NCBI RefSeq assembly: GCF_900103195.1
Contig: NZ_FMWU01000004.1
Span: 202,970-266,969, forward strand
Reading direction: 5' to 3'
DNA: 64,000 nt
From: Methylobacterium sp. UNC378MF
Lineage (GTDB): Bacteria; Pseudomonadota; Alphaproteobacteria; Rhizobiales; Beijerinckiaceae
The notes under the pieces: model-generated
Told to the model about the DNA's origin: nothing
What the model saw: only the letters and a program-made list of their open reading frames with translations
Databases searched by the model: none
In this document: one piece after another, positions 41,128 to 52,822 of the stretch
How positions within the stretch are numbered: the first letter of the stretch is position 1
Layout of the letters: each line of letters starts with the position of its first letter
Position numbers and translations under genes: made by a program

Positions 41128-43641
41128 ATGAAGTGGCTTGGTTATTTATCAATTCGTGCCTTTATGTGTGCGACCATATTTTCGATGGCGCTGATGCTTT
41201 TGGGATATGCCGGCAACGCTTTGATCGACGCGCGGAGTAAGGCACGGGAGGCCGAGGAGGCCGTGACTTTGACGCGCGCGAGCCGTCAGTTGCTCAAGAC
41301 GATTCTTTCGGTGCGCCTTGAGCGGGGAGCAGCCGTCGCCCTGGGCGGTGACGCGGTCGATCAAGACAGCCTGACAGCCTACGCGACCAACCGGGAGGCC
41401 GCGGCCGCAGGCTTCAAGACCGTTCAGCATCTGCTGCAGTGCCAGGATGTGCCCAGCGTGACCGCGACGGTGGCGCGGCTGAACGCGGCTCAGGACGCCC
41501 TGAACGCGCTCCGGCCCCGCATCGACAATGCTCTGCGCGTCGCGAAGGCGGAGCGGGATCCGACGCTGATGCCCAAGGTGCTGACCACCTTTCAGGAAGC
41601 ACTCGACGCGCTCACGGCCGCCTCGGACGCCGTGGATTCGGCGATCCCCCGTTCCGACGCGATCCTGCAGCGCTACCTCGTCCTCAAACGATCGGCCTGG
41701 AAGAGCCGCGTCGCGATCGGCGACGCCTCCATGCGCGTGCAGGCGGCGCTGGCTGCCGGAACGTCGTGGTCACTCTACGAGACCGTGGCGGCGGCCGAGG
41801 AGCGGGCCCGGGCCAAGGCGGCTTGGATGAGCACCAGCGAGGCCGCGGCCTCCGTCTCGGACACCACGCGCGCCGCGTTCGAGCGGGCCAAGCGCAGCAA
41901 TTTCGAGGGCGCGGCTGCCGAAGAGGCGGATGCGATCTTCGATGCCCTGAGCCAGCAGCGGGCGGCCCCCGGCAGGATCCAGGACATCCGCCGACGGAAC
42001 ACCGTCGACCAAATGACGATCGTCGACCTCGCGGATTCGGCCCTCGAGGAGATGGTCACGCGCGCCGAGATCCTCGCGGCGGAAGCGGGCAGCGTCTTCC
42101 GGCGCAATGCGGGCGCACTTCTGGCCGCCTCGCTGTTCGTCGCCCTGGGCCTTCTCGCCCTGCTCGGCGGAGTCCTGCGGCCGATCCGGATCATCGCAAC
42201 GGCGATGCGCGCCCTGACCAAGGGTGAGACAGCCGTCACGCTTCCCATCGATGCGTACCGCAACGAGTTCGCGCCGATCATGGCGGCCGTAGAGGCGTTC
42301 CGGGACAACCTGATCCGCACCCGCGATCTCGAGGCCGAGGCCGAGCGGGCACGGCTCGACGCCGACGAGCAGCGGCGCGACAGTTTGCGCCAGATGGCCC
42401 AGCGCTTCGAGCAGGCGGTCGGCGACATGATCGGCCAGGTCGCGGCCTCGGCCTCCGCCCTCCAGCGCACGGCGCAGACCATGACCGCCACCGCAACCCG
42501 GACAGCCGGGCAATCGACGACGGTCGCGGCCGCCGCCGAGCGGGCCTCCGGCAACGTCAACACCGTGGCGGCGGCCGCCGAGGAGCTCGGCACATCCGTG
42601 CAGGAGATCGGGCGACAGGCCGACGGTTCGGCGGATCTGGCGCAGAAGGCCGCGGCGGAGGCCGACCGCACGGCGGCCCGCGTCCAGGAGCTGAGCGGCG
42701 CCGTGAACAAGATCGGCGCTGTCGTCGGGCTGATCGCATCGATCGCCGAGCAGACCAATCTGCTGGCGCTGAACGCCACCATCGAGGCGGCCCGCGCCGG
42801 CGCCGCCGGCCGCGGCTTCGCGGTGGTGGCCAGCGAGGTGAAGGCGCTGGCCGAGCAGACCGCCAGGGCCACCGACGAGATCTCGGCGCAGATCGCCGCA
42901 GTGCAGGGCTCCACCGGACAGGCCGTCGCGGCCATCGCGACGATCACGGCGCGCATCGGCGAGATCAACGGCGTGGCGGCCTCGATTGCGGCGGCCGTCG
43001 AAGAGCAGGGCGCCGCGACTCAGGAGATCGTCCGCAATGTCGGGCAGGCGGCGATCGGCACCGGCGAGGTCACCAGCAACATCACCGGCGTCGCGCAGGC
43101 GGCCGAGAGCACCGGTCTGGCCGCCAGCCAGGTCCTCGATGCGGCCTCCGCGCTGTCGCACCAGTCCGAGCACCTGTCCGCGGAGGTCGGGCGGTTCCTG
43201 GGGAGCATTCGCGTCTCCTACGCCGTCTCGGCCGCGCAGGTCGCCCTGGTGCAGGGCAGCTTCGCGACGGTGCAGGCGATCGGCGACGCCGCGGCAGACC
43301 TGTTCTACGGACGCCTGTTCGCGATCGCGCCCCAGGTCCGCTCGCTCTTCCCCGACGATATGACCGCGCAGAAGCGGAAGCTGATGGCCATGCTGGCCCT
43401 GTCGGTGGCCAATCTGGACAAGCCCGAAGCCCTGGTTTCGACGGTCCGCGACCTCGGGCAACGGCATGTCGGCTACGGCGCGCTGGAGGCGCATTACGAG
43501 TCGGTCGGCGCAGCGCTGCTCTGGACCCTGGAACGGGGCCTCGGCGCGGATTTCACGCCGGAGGTTCGGGCCGCCTGGTCCGAGACCTATCGGGTCATCG
43601 CCGGTCTGATGACCACGGCGGGGACCGCGCGGGCCGCGTGA
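41128..43641 (+). CDS. Chemoreceptor with C-terminal globin domain
   Basis: An 837 aa methyl-accepting chemotaxis protein. One membrane segment is near residues 10-28. A ~295-residue helical periplasmic sensor follows ([15 protein letters not shown] is NIT/four-helix-bundle-like). The second segment is near 326-350, HAMP ~350-405 and the signalling domain ~430-700, with the hairpin tip [39 protein letters not shown]. After the signalling domain, residues ~705-830 align with Vitreoscilla-type haemoglobin: [19 protein letters not shown] (CD region), Gln748 at the E7-like place, GQRHVGYG with His780 as proximal ligand, and [19 protein letters not shown]. Known globin-coupled receptors (HemAT) carry the globin first. 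A haem-linked oxygen or NO input is inference. No che genes are nearby. Confidence 0.9.
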   Translation: MKWLGYLSIRAFMCATIFSMALMLLGYAGNALIDARSKAREAEEAVTLTRASRQLLKTILSVRLERGAAVALGGDAVDQDSLTAYATNREAAAAGFKTVQHLLQCQDVPSVTATVARLNAAQDALNALRPRIDNALRVAKAERDPTLMPKVLTTFQEALDALTAASDAVDSAIPRSDAILQRYLVLKRSAWKSRVAIGDASMRVQAALAAGTSWSLYETVAAAEERARAKAAWMSTSEAAASVSDTTRAAFERAKRSNFEGAAAEEADAIFDALSQQRAAPGRIQDIRRRNTVDQMTIVDLADSALEEMVTRAEILAAEAGSVFRRNAGALLAASLFVALGLLALLGGVLRPIRIIATAMRALTKGETAVTLPIDAYRNEFAPIMAAVEAFRDNLIRTRDLEAEAERARLDADEQRRDSLRQMAQRFEQAVGDMIGQVAASASALQRTAQTMTATATRTAGQSTTVAAAAERASGNVNTVAAAAEELGTSVQEIGRQADGSADLAQKAAAEADRTAARVQELSGAVNKIGAVVGLIASIAEQTNLLALNATIEAARAGAAGRGFAVVASEVKALAEQTARATDEISAQIAAVQGSTGQAVAAIATITARIGEINGVAASIAAAVEEQGAATQEIVRNVGQAAIGTGEVTSNITGVAQAAESTGLAASQVLDAASALSHQSEHLSAEVGRFLGSIRVSYAVSAAQVALVQGSFATVQAIGDAAADLFYGRLFAIAPQVRSLFPDDMTAQKRKLMAMLALSVANLDKPEALVSTVRDLGQRHVGYGALEAHYESVGAALLWTLERGLGADFTPEVRAAWSETYRVIAGLMTTAGTARAA

Positions 43642-43747
43642 GAGGGCTTCCCCGCAACGGCTCGGGGCGAGGCCGGCCTCTCCGTCCTCGCGTCCGGCGC
43701 GGCGGTTTTGGGCAGCGCGACGCCGAACGGCGTGGCGCTGCCGGATC

Positions 43748-45193
43748 TCAGGCGACCCGATCGGAGAAGATCGACTTCTTGACCACGGCGTGGACGCCCC
43801 AATTGCCGTCCACGACCTGCGTGATCCCGAAATCGACCGCCACCGACATCAGCGAGATCGCCTCGTCCTCGGTCAGCCCCTTCGCGTGCATCAGGAACTG
43901 GCGCATCTTGCGGAAGGCGTCGCGCATGGCGAGGTCGATGGAGGATTTCTGGAAGATCGCGCTCTGCGCGTCCGGGCCGAGGTCGCGCAGGTAGTTCGGG
44001 TAGCTGAAGCCGGACAGCACCCAGTCGTCCCGGGTCTCGATCATCGGGAAATCGAGGGCTTCCAGCGGCGTGCCGGGCAGGTCGGCCTTCTTGTGCAGGA
44101 TGAACTGGAAGGTGCCGGTGAGCGAGCACTCGATCGCGGTCCCGCACAATTCGGAATCACCCTGGCTGGCATGGGGATCGCCGACCGAGAACAGGGCGCC
44201 CGGCACAGCCACCGGGTAGTACAAGGTCGCGCCCTTGCCGATCCGCCAATTGTCGATGTTGCCGCCGGTGTAGCTCGGCGGGATCGTGTTGACCCGGTCG
44301 GCCTCGGCGGGCGCGACGCCCATCGTGCCGAAATGCGGTCGGATCGGCACCCGGATGCCCTTCAGCACCTCGAAGGTCTTCTGCGTCTTCGTGTGATCCA
44401 CCGGCAGTCCGGGATAGTCGATGGTCGGATGGGAGACGCCGAACGGATCGGTCACGCCCGGCCAGCGGAAGCTGTAGACCGCCCGCGCCCAGTCGCGCTC
44501 CCCGGTGGCGTCGACCTCGTAGATCGTGACGACCTCGCGCTTCTGATCGCCAGTGATCAGGTCGTTGTAATGGTAGCCCCACCAGGCCGCCGCGTTGCTG
44601 CCGAAGGCCAGACCCTTGTATTTGGGATTGGCGCAGGGGCGCGGGGCGACGTCGAGGATCCGCACCTCCAGGACGTCGCCGGGCTCGGCGCCACGGATCG
44701 CAACGGGTCCGGTGCAGATGTGCACGCCGAGGCCGCCGCCGGGGCCGATCTTGGCGTCCATAGGGCCGGCGCCGCGGGGCGAGACAGCCATCCTGTCCTT
44801 GGTCCAGAGATAGACGCTCTCGGCGCCCGGATCGCCCTGGATCATCCGCTCGGCATCGTCGCTCGCCTGGTGGGTCAGCGTCTCGATCGTGACGAAGTCG
44901 CCCGAGCCGATCTCGACCTGCGGCTTGAGGCTGCGGCTGAAGAAGCCCCAATGGACGGTCTCGGCATTGGCTGGGAGATGGTAATGCGCCGTGGCGGCGA
45001 TCTTGGCGCCGCTCGCCTGGGCGAGGGCCGGGCTCACCAGCGACGGGCCGCCGGTCGCGAAGGCCGCGGCGGCGGCACCGGTCGCCGCGAAGCTGCTCTT
45101 CAGGAACGCGCGCCGCTCCGGCTCCAGATCCCGCCGAAACCGGCGGCGGTGCTCCTCGAAGGCGTGGCAGGTTGGATCATCGCCCGCGCACAT
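43748..45193 (-). CDS. Tat-exported acetamidase/formamidase family protein
   Basis: A 481 aa protein of the FmdA/AmdA family, which hydrolyses short amides such as formamide to the acid and ammonia. Unlike the usual cytosolic ~400-residue members, it has an N-terminal twin-arginine signal (ERRAFLKSSFAATGAAAAAFATGG). The mature part has HWGFFSRSLKPQVEIGSGDFVTIETLTHQA, GAGPMDAKIGPGGGLGVHICTGPVAIRGAEPGDVLEVRI, IRPHFGTMGVAP and GDPHASQGDSELCGTAIECSLTG. I set the start at MCAGDDPTCHAF (45193). It lies 82 bp downstream of malic enzyme on the same strand. Periplasmic location is inferred from the signal, and the substrate is not proven. Confidence 0.87.
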   Translation of the reverse strand: MCAGDDPTCHAFEEHRRRFRRDLEPERRAFLKSSFAATGAAAAAFATGGPSLVSPALAQASGAKIAATAHYHLPANAETVHWGFFSRSLKPQVEIGSGDFVTIETLTHQASDDAERMIQGDPGAESVYLWTKDRMAVSPRGAGPMDAKIGPGGGLGVHICTGPVAIRGAEPGDVLEVRILDVAPRPCANPKYKGLAFGSNAAAWWGYHYNDLITGDQKREVVTIYEVDATGERDWARAVYSFRWPGVTDPFGVSHPTIDYPGLPVDHTKTQKTFEVLKGIRVPIRPHFGTMGVAPAEADRVNTIPPSYTGGNIDNWRIGKGATLYYPVAVPGALFSVGDPHASQGDSELCGTAIECSLTGTFQFILHKKADLPGTPLEALDFPMIETRDDWVLSGFSYPNYLRDLGPDAQSAIFQKSSIDLAMRDAFRKMRQFLMHAKGLTEDEAISLMSVAVDFGITQVVDGNWGVHAVVKKSIFSDRVA

Positions 45194-45275
45194 CGCGTCG
45201 TCTCCCGGTGATTTCGTGGCCCCGGGACTGGGAAGCAAATCGACGGCCACGCTCGCGGCCGCCGACAGCCGTGCC

Positions 45276-47603
45276 TCATTCGGAGATCATGCCGGCGCCG
45301 CGCTCCTCGACGGTCGCCGCGGCCTCGTCCGCCTGCGCCTCGACGACGGCGGCGGCCGTGACGTTGACGATGCCGCGGGCCGTGACCGACGGCGTCAGGA
45401 TGTGGGCGGGCTTGGCCGGGCCGATCAGGAGCGGGCCGACCGGCAGGGCATCCGCCAGCACCTTGGCGAACTGGAAGGCGATGTTGGCTGCGTCGAGATT
45501 CGGGAAGATCAGGACGTTGGCCGCCCCCTTGAGCCGCGAGCCCGGCAGCACGCGGTCGCGGACCATCTCGCTGAGAGCCGAATCCGCCTGCATCTCGCCG
45601 TCGACCTGAAGCTCGGGGTCGCGCCGCTGCAGAAGCGCGAGCGCCTCGCGCATCTTCATCGCGGAGGGGGAGTCGGACTGGCCGAAATCCGAGTGGCTGA
45701 GGAGCGCGATCTTCGGCGTCATCCCGAAACGGCTGACATGGCTGGCGCAGGCCTGCGCCACGTCGGCGATCTCCTCGGCGGTGGGGTTCTGGCGGACATG
45801 GGTGTCGGCCAGGAAGTACGCGCCGTTATGCGTCACCACGAGGCTCATCGCGGCGCATTGCTCCACGCCGGGCGCAAGCCCGATCACGTCACGGATGATG
45901 CGCAGCCGCGTCTCGAACCGGCCCTCCAGGCCGCAGATCAGCGCGTCGGCCTCGCCGCGGCGGACCGCGATGGCGCCGATCACCGTGTTGTTGGTCCGCA
46001 CCAGCGTGCGCGCCGCGTCGGGCGTGATGCCCCGGCGGCCTGCGACTTCCAGATAGGTCTGCACGTAGGCGCGATAGCGGGGATCGTCCTCGGGATCGAT
46101 CAGCTCGAAATCGCGGCCGTGCACGAGGGACAGGCCGAAGCGCTTCAGCCGGGTCTCCACGACCCGGGGCCGGCCGACCAGGATCGGGAAGGCGACCTTG
46201 TCCTCGACGATCGCCTGAACGGCGCGCAGAACGCGCTCGTCCTCGCCCTCGGCGTAGATCACGCGCTTGGGCTCGGCCTTCGCCTTCGAGAAGAGCGGCT
46301 TCATGATCAGGCCGGACCGGTGCACGAACCGGTCGAGGCTCTCGACATAGGCGTCGAGATCGGCGAGCGGCCGGCCGGCGACGCCCGAATCCATCGCGGC
46401 CTTGGCGACCGCGGGGGCGATGCGCAGGATCAGCCGCGGGTCGAAGGGGCTCGGGATCAGCGATTTCGGCCCGAACGGTCGGGCCTCGCCGCCATAGGCC
46501 CGGGCGACCACGTCCGAGGTGGTCTCGTGGGCCAGTCCCGCGATCGCCTTCACGGCGGCCTTCTTCATCTCCTCGTTGATCTTATGGGCGCCGACATCGA
46601 GCGCGCCGCGGAAGATGTAGGGGAAGCACAGGACGTTGTTGACCTGGTTCGGGAAGTCCGACCGTCCGGTGCAGATCATCGCGTCCGGCCGCTCCTGCTC
46701 GGCCAGATCCGGCATGATCTCCGGATAGGGATTGGCGAGGGCCATGATCAGCGGCTTCTCGGCCATCTCCTTCAGGTATTCGGGCTTCAGGACGCCGCCG
46801 GCCGACAGGCCGATGAACACGTCGGCGCCCGGAATGACCTCGGCGAGCGTCCGCTTGTCGGTCTCCTGGGCGTAGACGTCCTTCCAGCGGTCCATCAGCT
46901 CCGGGCGGCCCTTGTAGACCACGCCCTTGATGTCGGTGACCGTGATGTTCTCGCGGGTGGCGCCGAGCGACACGAGCAGGTTGAGGCAGGCGAGCGCCGC
47001 CGCGCCCGCGCCCGACGTCACGATCCGGACGTCGGCGAGGTTCTTGCCGGCGAGTTCCAGGCCGTTGAGGACGGCGGCCGCCACGATGATCGCGGTGCCG
47101 TGCTGGTCGTCGTGGAAGACCGGGATGTTCATCCGGGCCCGGCACTGCTCCTCGACCTCGAAGCACTCGGGGGCCTTGATGTCCTCCAGGTTGATGCCGC
47201 CGAAGGTCGGCTCCAGGGCGCAGACCACGTCCACGAGCTTGGACACGTCCTTCTGGTCGACCTCGATGTCGAAGACGTCGATGCCGGCGAATTTCTTGAA
47301 CAGGACGGCCTTGCCCTCCATGACGGGCTTCGAGGCCAGCGGCCCGATATCGCCGAGGCCCAGCACGGCCGTGCCGTTGGAGAGCACCGCCACGAGGTTC
47401 TGGCGGATCGTGAGTTCGGCGGCCTGCTGCGGGTCGTCGTGGATCGCCATGCAGGCAGCGGCGACGCCGGGTGAGTAGGCCAACGCGAGGTCGCGCTGGT
47501 TGCCCAGCGGCTTGGTCGCCTGGATCTCCAGCTTCCCGGGCTTGGGCAGGCGGTGGTAGACGAGCGCCCCGGCCTTGAGGTCCTCGGACATGTTATCGGC
47601 CAT
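45276..47603 (-). CDS. maeB: NADP-type malic enzyme with phosphotransacetylase-like domain
   Basis: A 775 aa two-part protein. Residues ~1-430 are malic enzyme (oxidative decarboxylation of malate to pyruvate), with [36 protein letters not shown] and the nucleotide-binding [16 protein letters not shown]. Residues ~450-775 resemble phosphate acetyltransferase ([58 protein letters not shown]). The fusion is normal for alphaproteobacteria, and the second domain is thought to be regulatory. Starts at codon 1 (MADNM) or 5 (MSEDLK) are both possible. It is divergent from an acetyltransferase gene. Confidence 0.95.
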   Translation of the reverse strand: MADNMSEDLKAGALVYHRLPKPGKLEIQATKPLGNQRDLALAYSPGVAAACMAIHDDPQQAAELTIRQNLVAVLSNGTAVLGLGDIGPLASKPVMEGKAVLFKKFAGIDVFDIEVDQKDVSKLVDVVCALEPTFGGINLEDIKAPECFEVEEQCRARMNIPVFHDDQHGTAIIVAAAVLNGLELAGKNLADVRIVTSGAGAAALACLNLLVSLGATRENITVTDIKGVVYKGRPELMDRWKDVYAQETDKRTLAEVIPGADVFIGLSAGGVLKPEYLKEMAEKPLIMALANPYPEIMPDLAEQERPDAMICTGRSDFPNQVNNVLCFPYIFRGALDVGAHKINEEMKKAAVKAIAGLAHETTSDVVARAYGGEARPFGPKSLIPSPFDPRLILRIAPAVAKAAMDSGVAGRPLADLDAYVESLDRFVHRSGLIMKPLFSKAKAEPKRVIYAEGEDERVLRAVQAIVEDKVAFPILVGRPRVVETRLKRFGLSLVHGRDFELIDPEDDPRYRAYVQTYLEVAGRRGITPDAARTLVRTNNTVIGAIAVRRGEADALICGLEGRFETRLRIIRDVIGLAPGVEQCAAMSLVVTHNGAYFLADTHVRQNPTAEEIADVAQACASHVSRFGMTPKIALLSHSDFGQSDSPSAMKMREALALLQRRDPELQVDGEMQADSALSEMVRDRVLPGSRLKGAANVLIFPNLDAANIAFQFAKVLADALPVGPLLIGPAKPAHILTPSVTARGIVNVTAAAVVEAQADEAAATVEERGAGMISE

Positions 47604-47669
47604 CGCCCACGCTCCCGCTCACCTTTTTCACCGAGGACGACGCGGTCGCGCAGCGCGCGGGCTCGCGTC

Positions 47670-48332
47670 ATGACCGGTCTGTTGCACCGGCTGCGCAGGG
47701 GGCGCAACCCGCACAACGAGACCCGGATCCACCTCGCCAAACTGGCGAGGACCTACGGCTTCTCCATAGGCGCTTATTCGTACGGGCGTCCAAAAGTCCG
47801 TTTTCCGGAGAGCGGACGGCGGCTGACGATCGGCCGCTATTGTTCCATCGCCGACAAGGTCGAGATCCTGCTCGGCGGCGACCACCGGCTGGACTGGGCA
47901 TCGACCTACCCGTTCGCGGCGATGCGCGGGCTGTTCCCGGACGCGCAGGCGCCCGAGGATTACCATGCCTCCCGGGGCGACGTGGTGATCGGGCACGATG
48001 TCTGGCTCGGCTCCGGATGCATGATCCTGTCGGGGGTCACGGTCGGGCACGGTGCCGTGGTGGCGGCGCGCGCCGTGGTGACGCGCGACGTGCCGCCTTA
48101 CGCGATCGTGGCGGGTAATCCGGCGCGGGTGGTGCGGCGCCGGTTCGACGAGGCCACGGTGACGGCCCTCGTGGCGGCGGCATGGTGGGACCTGCCCCAC
48201 GCGACGGTGACGCGCCTGGCGCCGCTGCTTCAGAGCGGCCGGATCGCGGATCTGCTGGCGGCGTTGCACGCCAGCGCGGATTCCCGTACCGGCGGGGCCC
48301 AAATCGAAGACGACCCGAGATCTGGACGATGA
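47670..48332 (+). CDS. Hexapeptide-repeat acetyltransferase (CatB-like)
   Basis: A 220 aa left-handed beta-helix transferase. [31 protein letters not shown] and [56 protein letters not shown] match the xenobiotic/CatB and VatD group, with the catalytic-type His in GGDH. The acceptor could be a sugar, an antibiotic or a glycan precursor. The start at 47670 is chosen over an open frame from 47553 that overlaps the divergent maeB start. Its stop overlaps the next gene's start (ATGA). Confidence 0.85.
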   Translation: MTGLLHRLRRGRNPHNETRIHLAKLARTYGFSIGAYSYGRPKVRFPESGRRLTIGRYCSIADKVEILLGGDHRLDWASTYPFAAMRGLFPDAQAPEDYHASRGDVVIGHDVWLGSGCMILSGVTVGHGAVVAARAVVTRDVPPYAIVAGNPARVVRRRFDEATVTALVAAAWWDLPHATVTRLAPLLQSGRIADLLAALHASADSRTGGAQIEDDPRSGR

Positions 48333-48580
48333 CCGATACGCCTCCCGACCGCCTCGCCTCCAACCCGAACAGCCCGTACTACGACGAGAAGGTGCTGGAG
48401 CGCGGGGTCGGTGTCCGCTTCAAGGGTGTCGAGAAGACGAACGTCGAAGAGTATTGCGTCAGCGAGGGCTGGGTCCGGCTGTCGGCCGGCAAGACCCTCG
48501 ACCGGGCCGGCAACCCGATGACCGTGAAGCTGAAGGGCACCGTGGAGCCCTATTTCCGCGAGCCCGAAGCGGAGGCCTGA
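48329..48580 (+). CDS. DUF3297 family protein
   Basis: An 83 aa soluble protein ([76 protein letters not shown]). The pattern matches the small conserved DUF3297 family, whose function is unknown. It is coupled to the acetyltransferase gene by an ATGA overlap. Its 3' end overlaps the convergent small gene at 48550 by 31 bp. Confidence 0.85.
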   Translation: MTDTPPDRLASNPNSPYYDEKVLERGVGVRFKGVEKTNVEEYCVSEGWVRLSAGKTLDRAGNPMTVKLKGTVEPYFREPEAEA

Positions 48581-48879
48581 TCGACCCGCGCCAGCGCGGC
48601 GTCGAAGTTCCGGACGGAATCCCGGACGAGCGTCGCGACCCGTTCCGGAGCACGCGGCCCGCCGATGACGAGGCTCGCCAGGATATCGGAGCGGCGCGCG
48701 CGCTGCTTGGCGGTGCGCGCGTGGTTCGACAGACGCAGGTGCCAGGGGCAGTCTTGTCGCCGCAGATACAGGCTGTCGCCGCGCTCGTTCCGGGCGACGA
48801 TCGCGAAGCCGTGCGGCTCCAGCATCCGGGCCGCCAGAGCCAGCGCCCGGAGCGGCGGAAGCGGACCGTCGGCGGTCAC
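48550..48879 (-). CDS. Small protein of unknown function
   Basis: A 109 aa protein with an N-terminal helix (LPPLRALALAARMLEPHGF) and a middle rich in charged residues (SLYLRRQDCPWHLRLSNHARTAKQRARRSDILASLVIG). The GTG at 48879 is taken as start because it forms a GTGA overlap with the acyltransferase stop. An open frame continues upstream but is antiphase to that gene. No family is recognised. The coupling suggests it belongs with the glycan-modifying cassette. Confidence 0.6.
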   Translation of the reverse strand: MTADGPLPPLRALALAARMLEPHGFAIVARNERGDSLYLRRQDCPWHLRLSNHARTAKQRARRSDILASLVIGGPRAPERVATLVRDSVRNFDAALARVDQASASGSRK

Positions 48880-49952
48880 GGCCCGGCCGGTTCGATCGTG
48901 CCGAGGCGGCGCCGCCCGAGCGCCCGCGCCTTCAGCGACAGAGCCGGCCGCTCGACCCCGTACCAGGACAGGGCCGCGACCGGCAGCGTGAGGGCGAGGG
49001 CCGGCACCAGGAGCGCCGGCCCGGAGGCGGCCGGCCACAGGTCGTGCAGGCTCTGCTGGATCGGCCATCCGTAGAGGTAGATCCCGTAGGAGAGGTCGGC
49101 CGACGGGTCGAACAGGCCGCGCGCCAGGGGGCCCAGGGCGAGCCAGACCGCGCCATACGACTCAGCCAGGAACAGAAGGGCCGGATAGGCTGGCGTCCGC
49201 GCGAGGACGAAGGCGCCGAAGGCCAGGCAGGCGAGGGCGGCGGCCGAGATCCGCAGGCGGTCGCGCCACAAATAGAGGCACGCGCCGGCCGCGAAGAGCA
49301 GCGGCAGGCGCAGCGCCGTCTCGGTGCCCTTGGGCAAATCCGGACCGCGAAGGCCGCAGGCGATGGTCAGGGCGAGCGCCAGAACGGCCACGATCAGGGG
49401 CGCCGACCATCGCCGCCGGAGCAGGCCGCACAGGGCGGCGACGAGAACGCCGAGGTAGCACAGAATCTCGTATTTCAGCGTCCAGATTGTGCCGAGGGGG
49501 GCCCGGTAGGGATTGGATTCGAAGACGCCGGGGAGGGCGGCGTTGCTCTTGAAGGTCGTCAGCGTCCCGCGGATGAACGACCACAGGCCGGGATCGCTCA
49601 GATAGGCGGAGACGGGCAGGCGGGTCAGGACCGCGCCGAGCCCCAACGAGACGACGAGTGTCGCCGCCACGAGTCCCGGGAGGATCCGCAGGGTTCGCGC
49701 AACGGCGTAATCGCGAAGCCCCCGGCGGTCGCAGCTCATCGTGACCAGGAAACCCGACACCGCGAAGAAGCCGTTCACCGCGTGCTCGCCGAGGGTGTAG
49801 CCGGTGAGCCGGGCGAGGGGTTCGTCGCCGGCCGCACCGGTCGCGACGCTGAACGCATGGGACACGACCACCGCCAAGGCCAGAATCAGTCGGAGACCGG
49901 TGAAGCCGTTGCGGCCCCGATCCAGCGCGGCCGCGATCGTCGGCGCGCTCAT
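48876..49952 (-). CDS. Acyltransferase 3 family membrane protein
   Basis: A 358 aa polytopic protein of the OafA/NolL O-acyltransferase type. It has GFTGLRLILALAVVVSHAFSV near the start with the conserved His, then GEHAVNGFFAVSGFLVT and RTLRILPG, ~ten membrane segments, and SYGIYLYGWPIQQSL near the end. Members add acetyl or other acyl groups to surface sugars. It overlaps the upstream glycosyltransferase gene by 4 bp. Confidence 0.9.
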   Translation of the reverse strand: MSAPTIAAALDRGRNGFTGLRLILALAVVVSHAFSVATGAAGDEPLARLTGYTLGEHAVNGFFAVSGFLVTMSCDRRGLRDYAVARTLRILPGLVAATLVVSLGLGAVLTRLPVSAYLSDPGLWSFIRGTLTTFKSNAALPGVFESNPYRAPLGTIWTLKYEILCYLGVLVAALCGLLRRRWSAPLIVAVLALALTIACGLRGPDLPKGTETALRLPLLFAAGACLYLWRDRLRISAAALACLAFGAFVLARTPAYPALLFLAESYGAVWLALGPLARGLFDPSADLSYGIYLYGWPIQQSLHDLWPAASGPALLVPALALTLPVAALSWYGVERPALSLKARALGRRRLGTIEPAGP

Positions 49953-50821
49953 CGGGTCAGACCTTCGCGGGACAGCGCGGTCCCGCCGCGCCGGAAGGCG
50001 AGGGCGCCTGCGGCCGAGCCGCCATAGCGCTCCAGACCCGCCCGGCGCAGGATCAGGGCCGACAGGAGTGCCTTCGGCACGTTGGCCATCAGGGCGGCGA
50101 GGCTCGGGTCGGGCAGACCGTATTTGCGGCTGACATAGGCGCGCGACCATGCCTGATGCCATCGCGACCGGAATACCCGGCCGGGCTCGGGCGCCGACGA
50201 GCGGCCGCGACCGTGCAGAGCTTCGGCGCCATGGACATGGATCAGGGCGCGGCCGTGCTCGGCCACGCGGCGGCACAGATCGTCATCCTCGTAGAACAGG
50301 AAGATGTTCTCGTCGAAGCCGCCGAGGTCCAGGAACAGGGCGCGCGGCATCATCAGGCAGGCCCCGGAGAGGAACGGCGCGCAGGCATCGCCCTGCGGCA
50401 GTGCGAGCCTGCCGCCGGGATTGGTCAAATAGGGCGCCAGCAGCGAGCGCGCCTGGAAGAAAAAGCGTCCGTCGGGCTCGACGAGGCGGGGCGCCAGCAG
50501 GCCCGCATCCGGCCAGGATCGGGCCGCCGCCAGCAGGGCGTCCGCGGCGCCCGGGCGCAGAACGACGTCCGGGTTGACGATGAGGACATGCTCCGCGGTT
50601 TCGGCCGCCCGAACGCCGCAATTGTTGGCGCGGCCGTAACCCTCGTTGCGGGCGTTGCGGATCACCTGCGCGCCGGCCGCCTCCGCGACCGACGCGGAGG
50701 CGTCCCGGCTGGCATTGTCGACCACGATCGCCGGCACGTGCTGGCCGGCGAGCGCCGCGAGGCAGCCGGGCAGCACGTCGGCGCTGTCATGCGCGACGAC
50801 GATCGCAACGAGGCTCGGCAC
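49949..50821 (-). CDS. Family 2 glycosyltransferase
   Basis: A 290 aa GT-A-fold enzyme, WbbL/rhamnosyltransferase-like. VAIVVAHDSADVLPGCLAAL, VVDNASRDASASVAE, NEGYGRANNCGVRAA and VLIVNPDVVLRPGA hold the sugar-nucleotide site, followed by GGFDENIFLFYEDDDLCRRV, the catalytic-base region. The start is GTG at 50821. It heads a three-gene reverse-strand unit with the acyltransferase and the 109 aa protein, probably decorating an exported polysaccharide. Confidence 0.9.
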   Translation of the reverse strand: MPSLVAIVVAHDSADVLPGCLAALAGQHVPAIVVDNASRDASASVAEAAGAQVIRNARNEGYGRANNCGVRAAETAEHVLIVNPDVVLRPGAADALLAAARSWPDAGLLAPRLVEPDGRFFFQARSLLAPYLTNPGGRLALPQGDACAPFLSGACLMMPRALFLDLGGFDENIFLFYEDDDLCRRVAEHGRALIHVHGAEALHGRGRSSAPEPGRVFRSRWHQAWSRAYVSRKYGLPDPSLAALMANVPKALLSALILRRAGLERYGGSAAGALAFRRGGTALSREGLTR

Positions 50822-50842
50822 CGGGCAGCGAAGCGCGGCGCC

Positions 50843-52720
<1,878 letters not shown>

Positions 52721-52822
52721 TCACGCGAGGCCCCCCAAGTCAAGCGCGGGGTGTGCAGCACGGCCCCAAAAGCCGCTCCGCAAGCGTCCCGCGGCCTACC
52801 GCGCGGGGCATGCCATCCCCAT

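Noticed and set aside
44991..47474. An 827-codon open frame on the + strand
   Set aside because: It is the mirror of maeB. Codon-position GC bias keeps the antisense frame open. No domain is recognisable.
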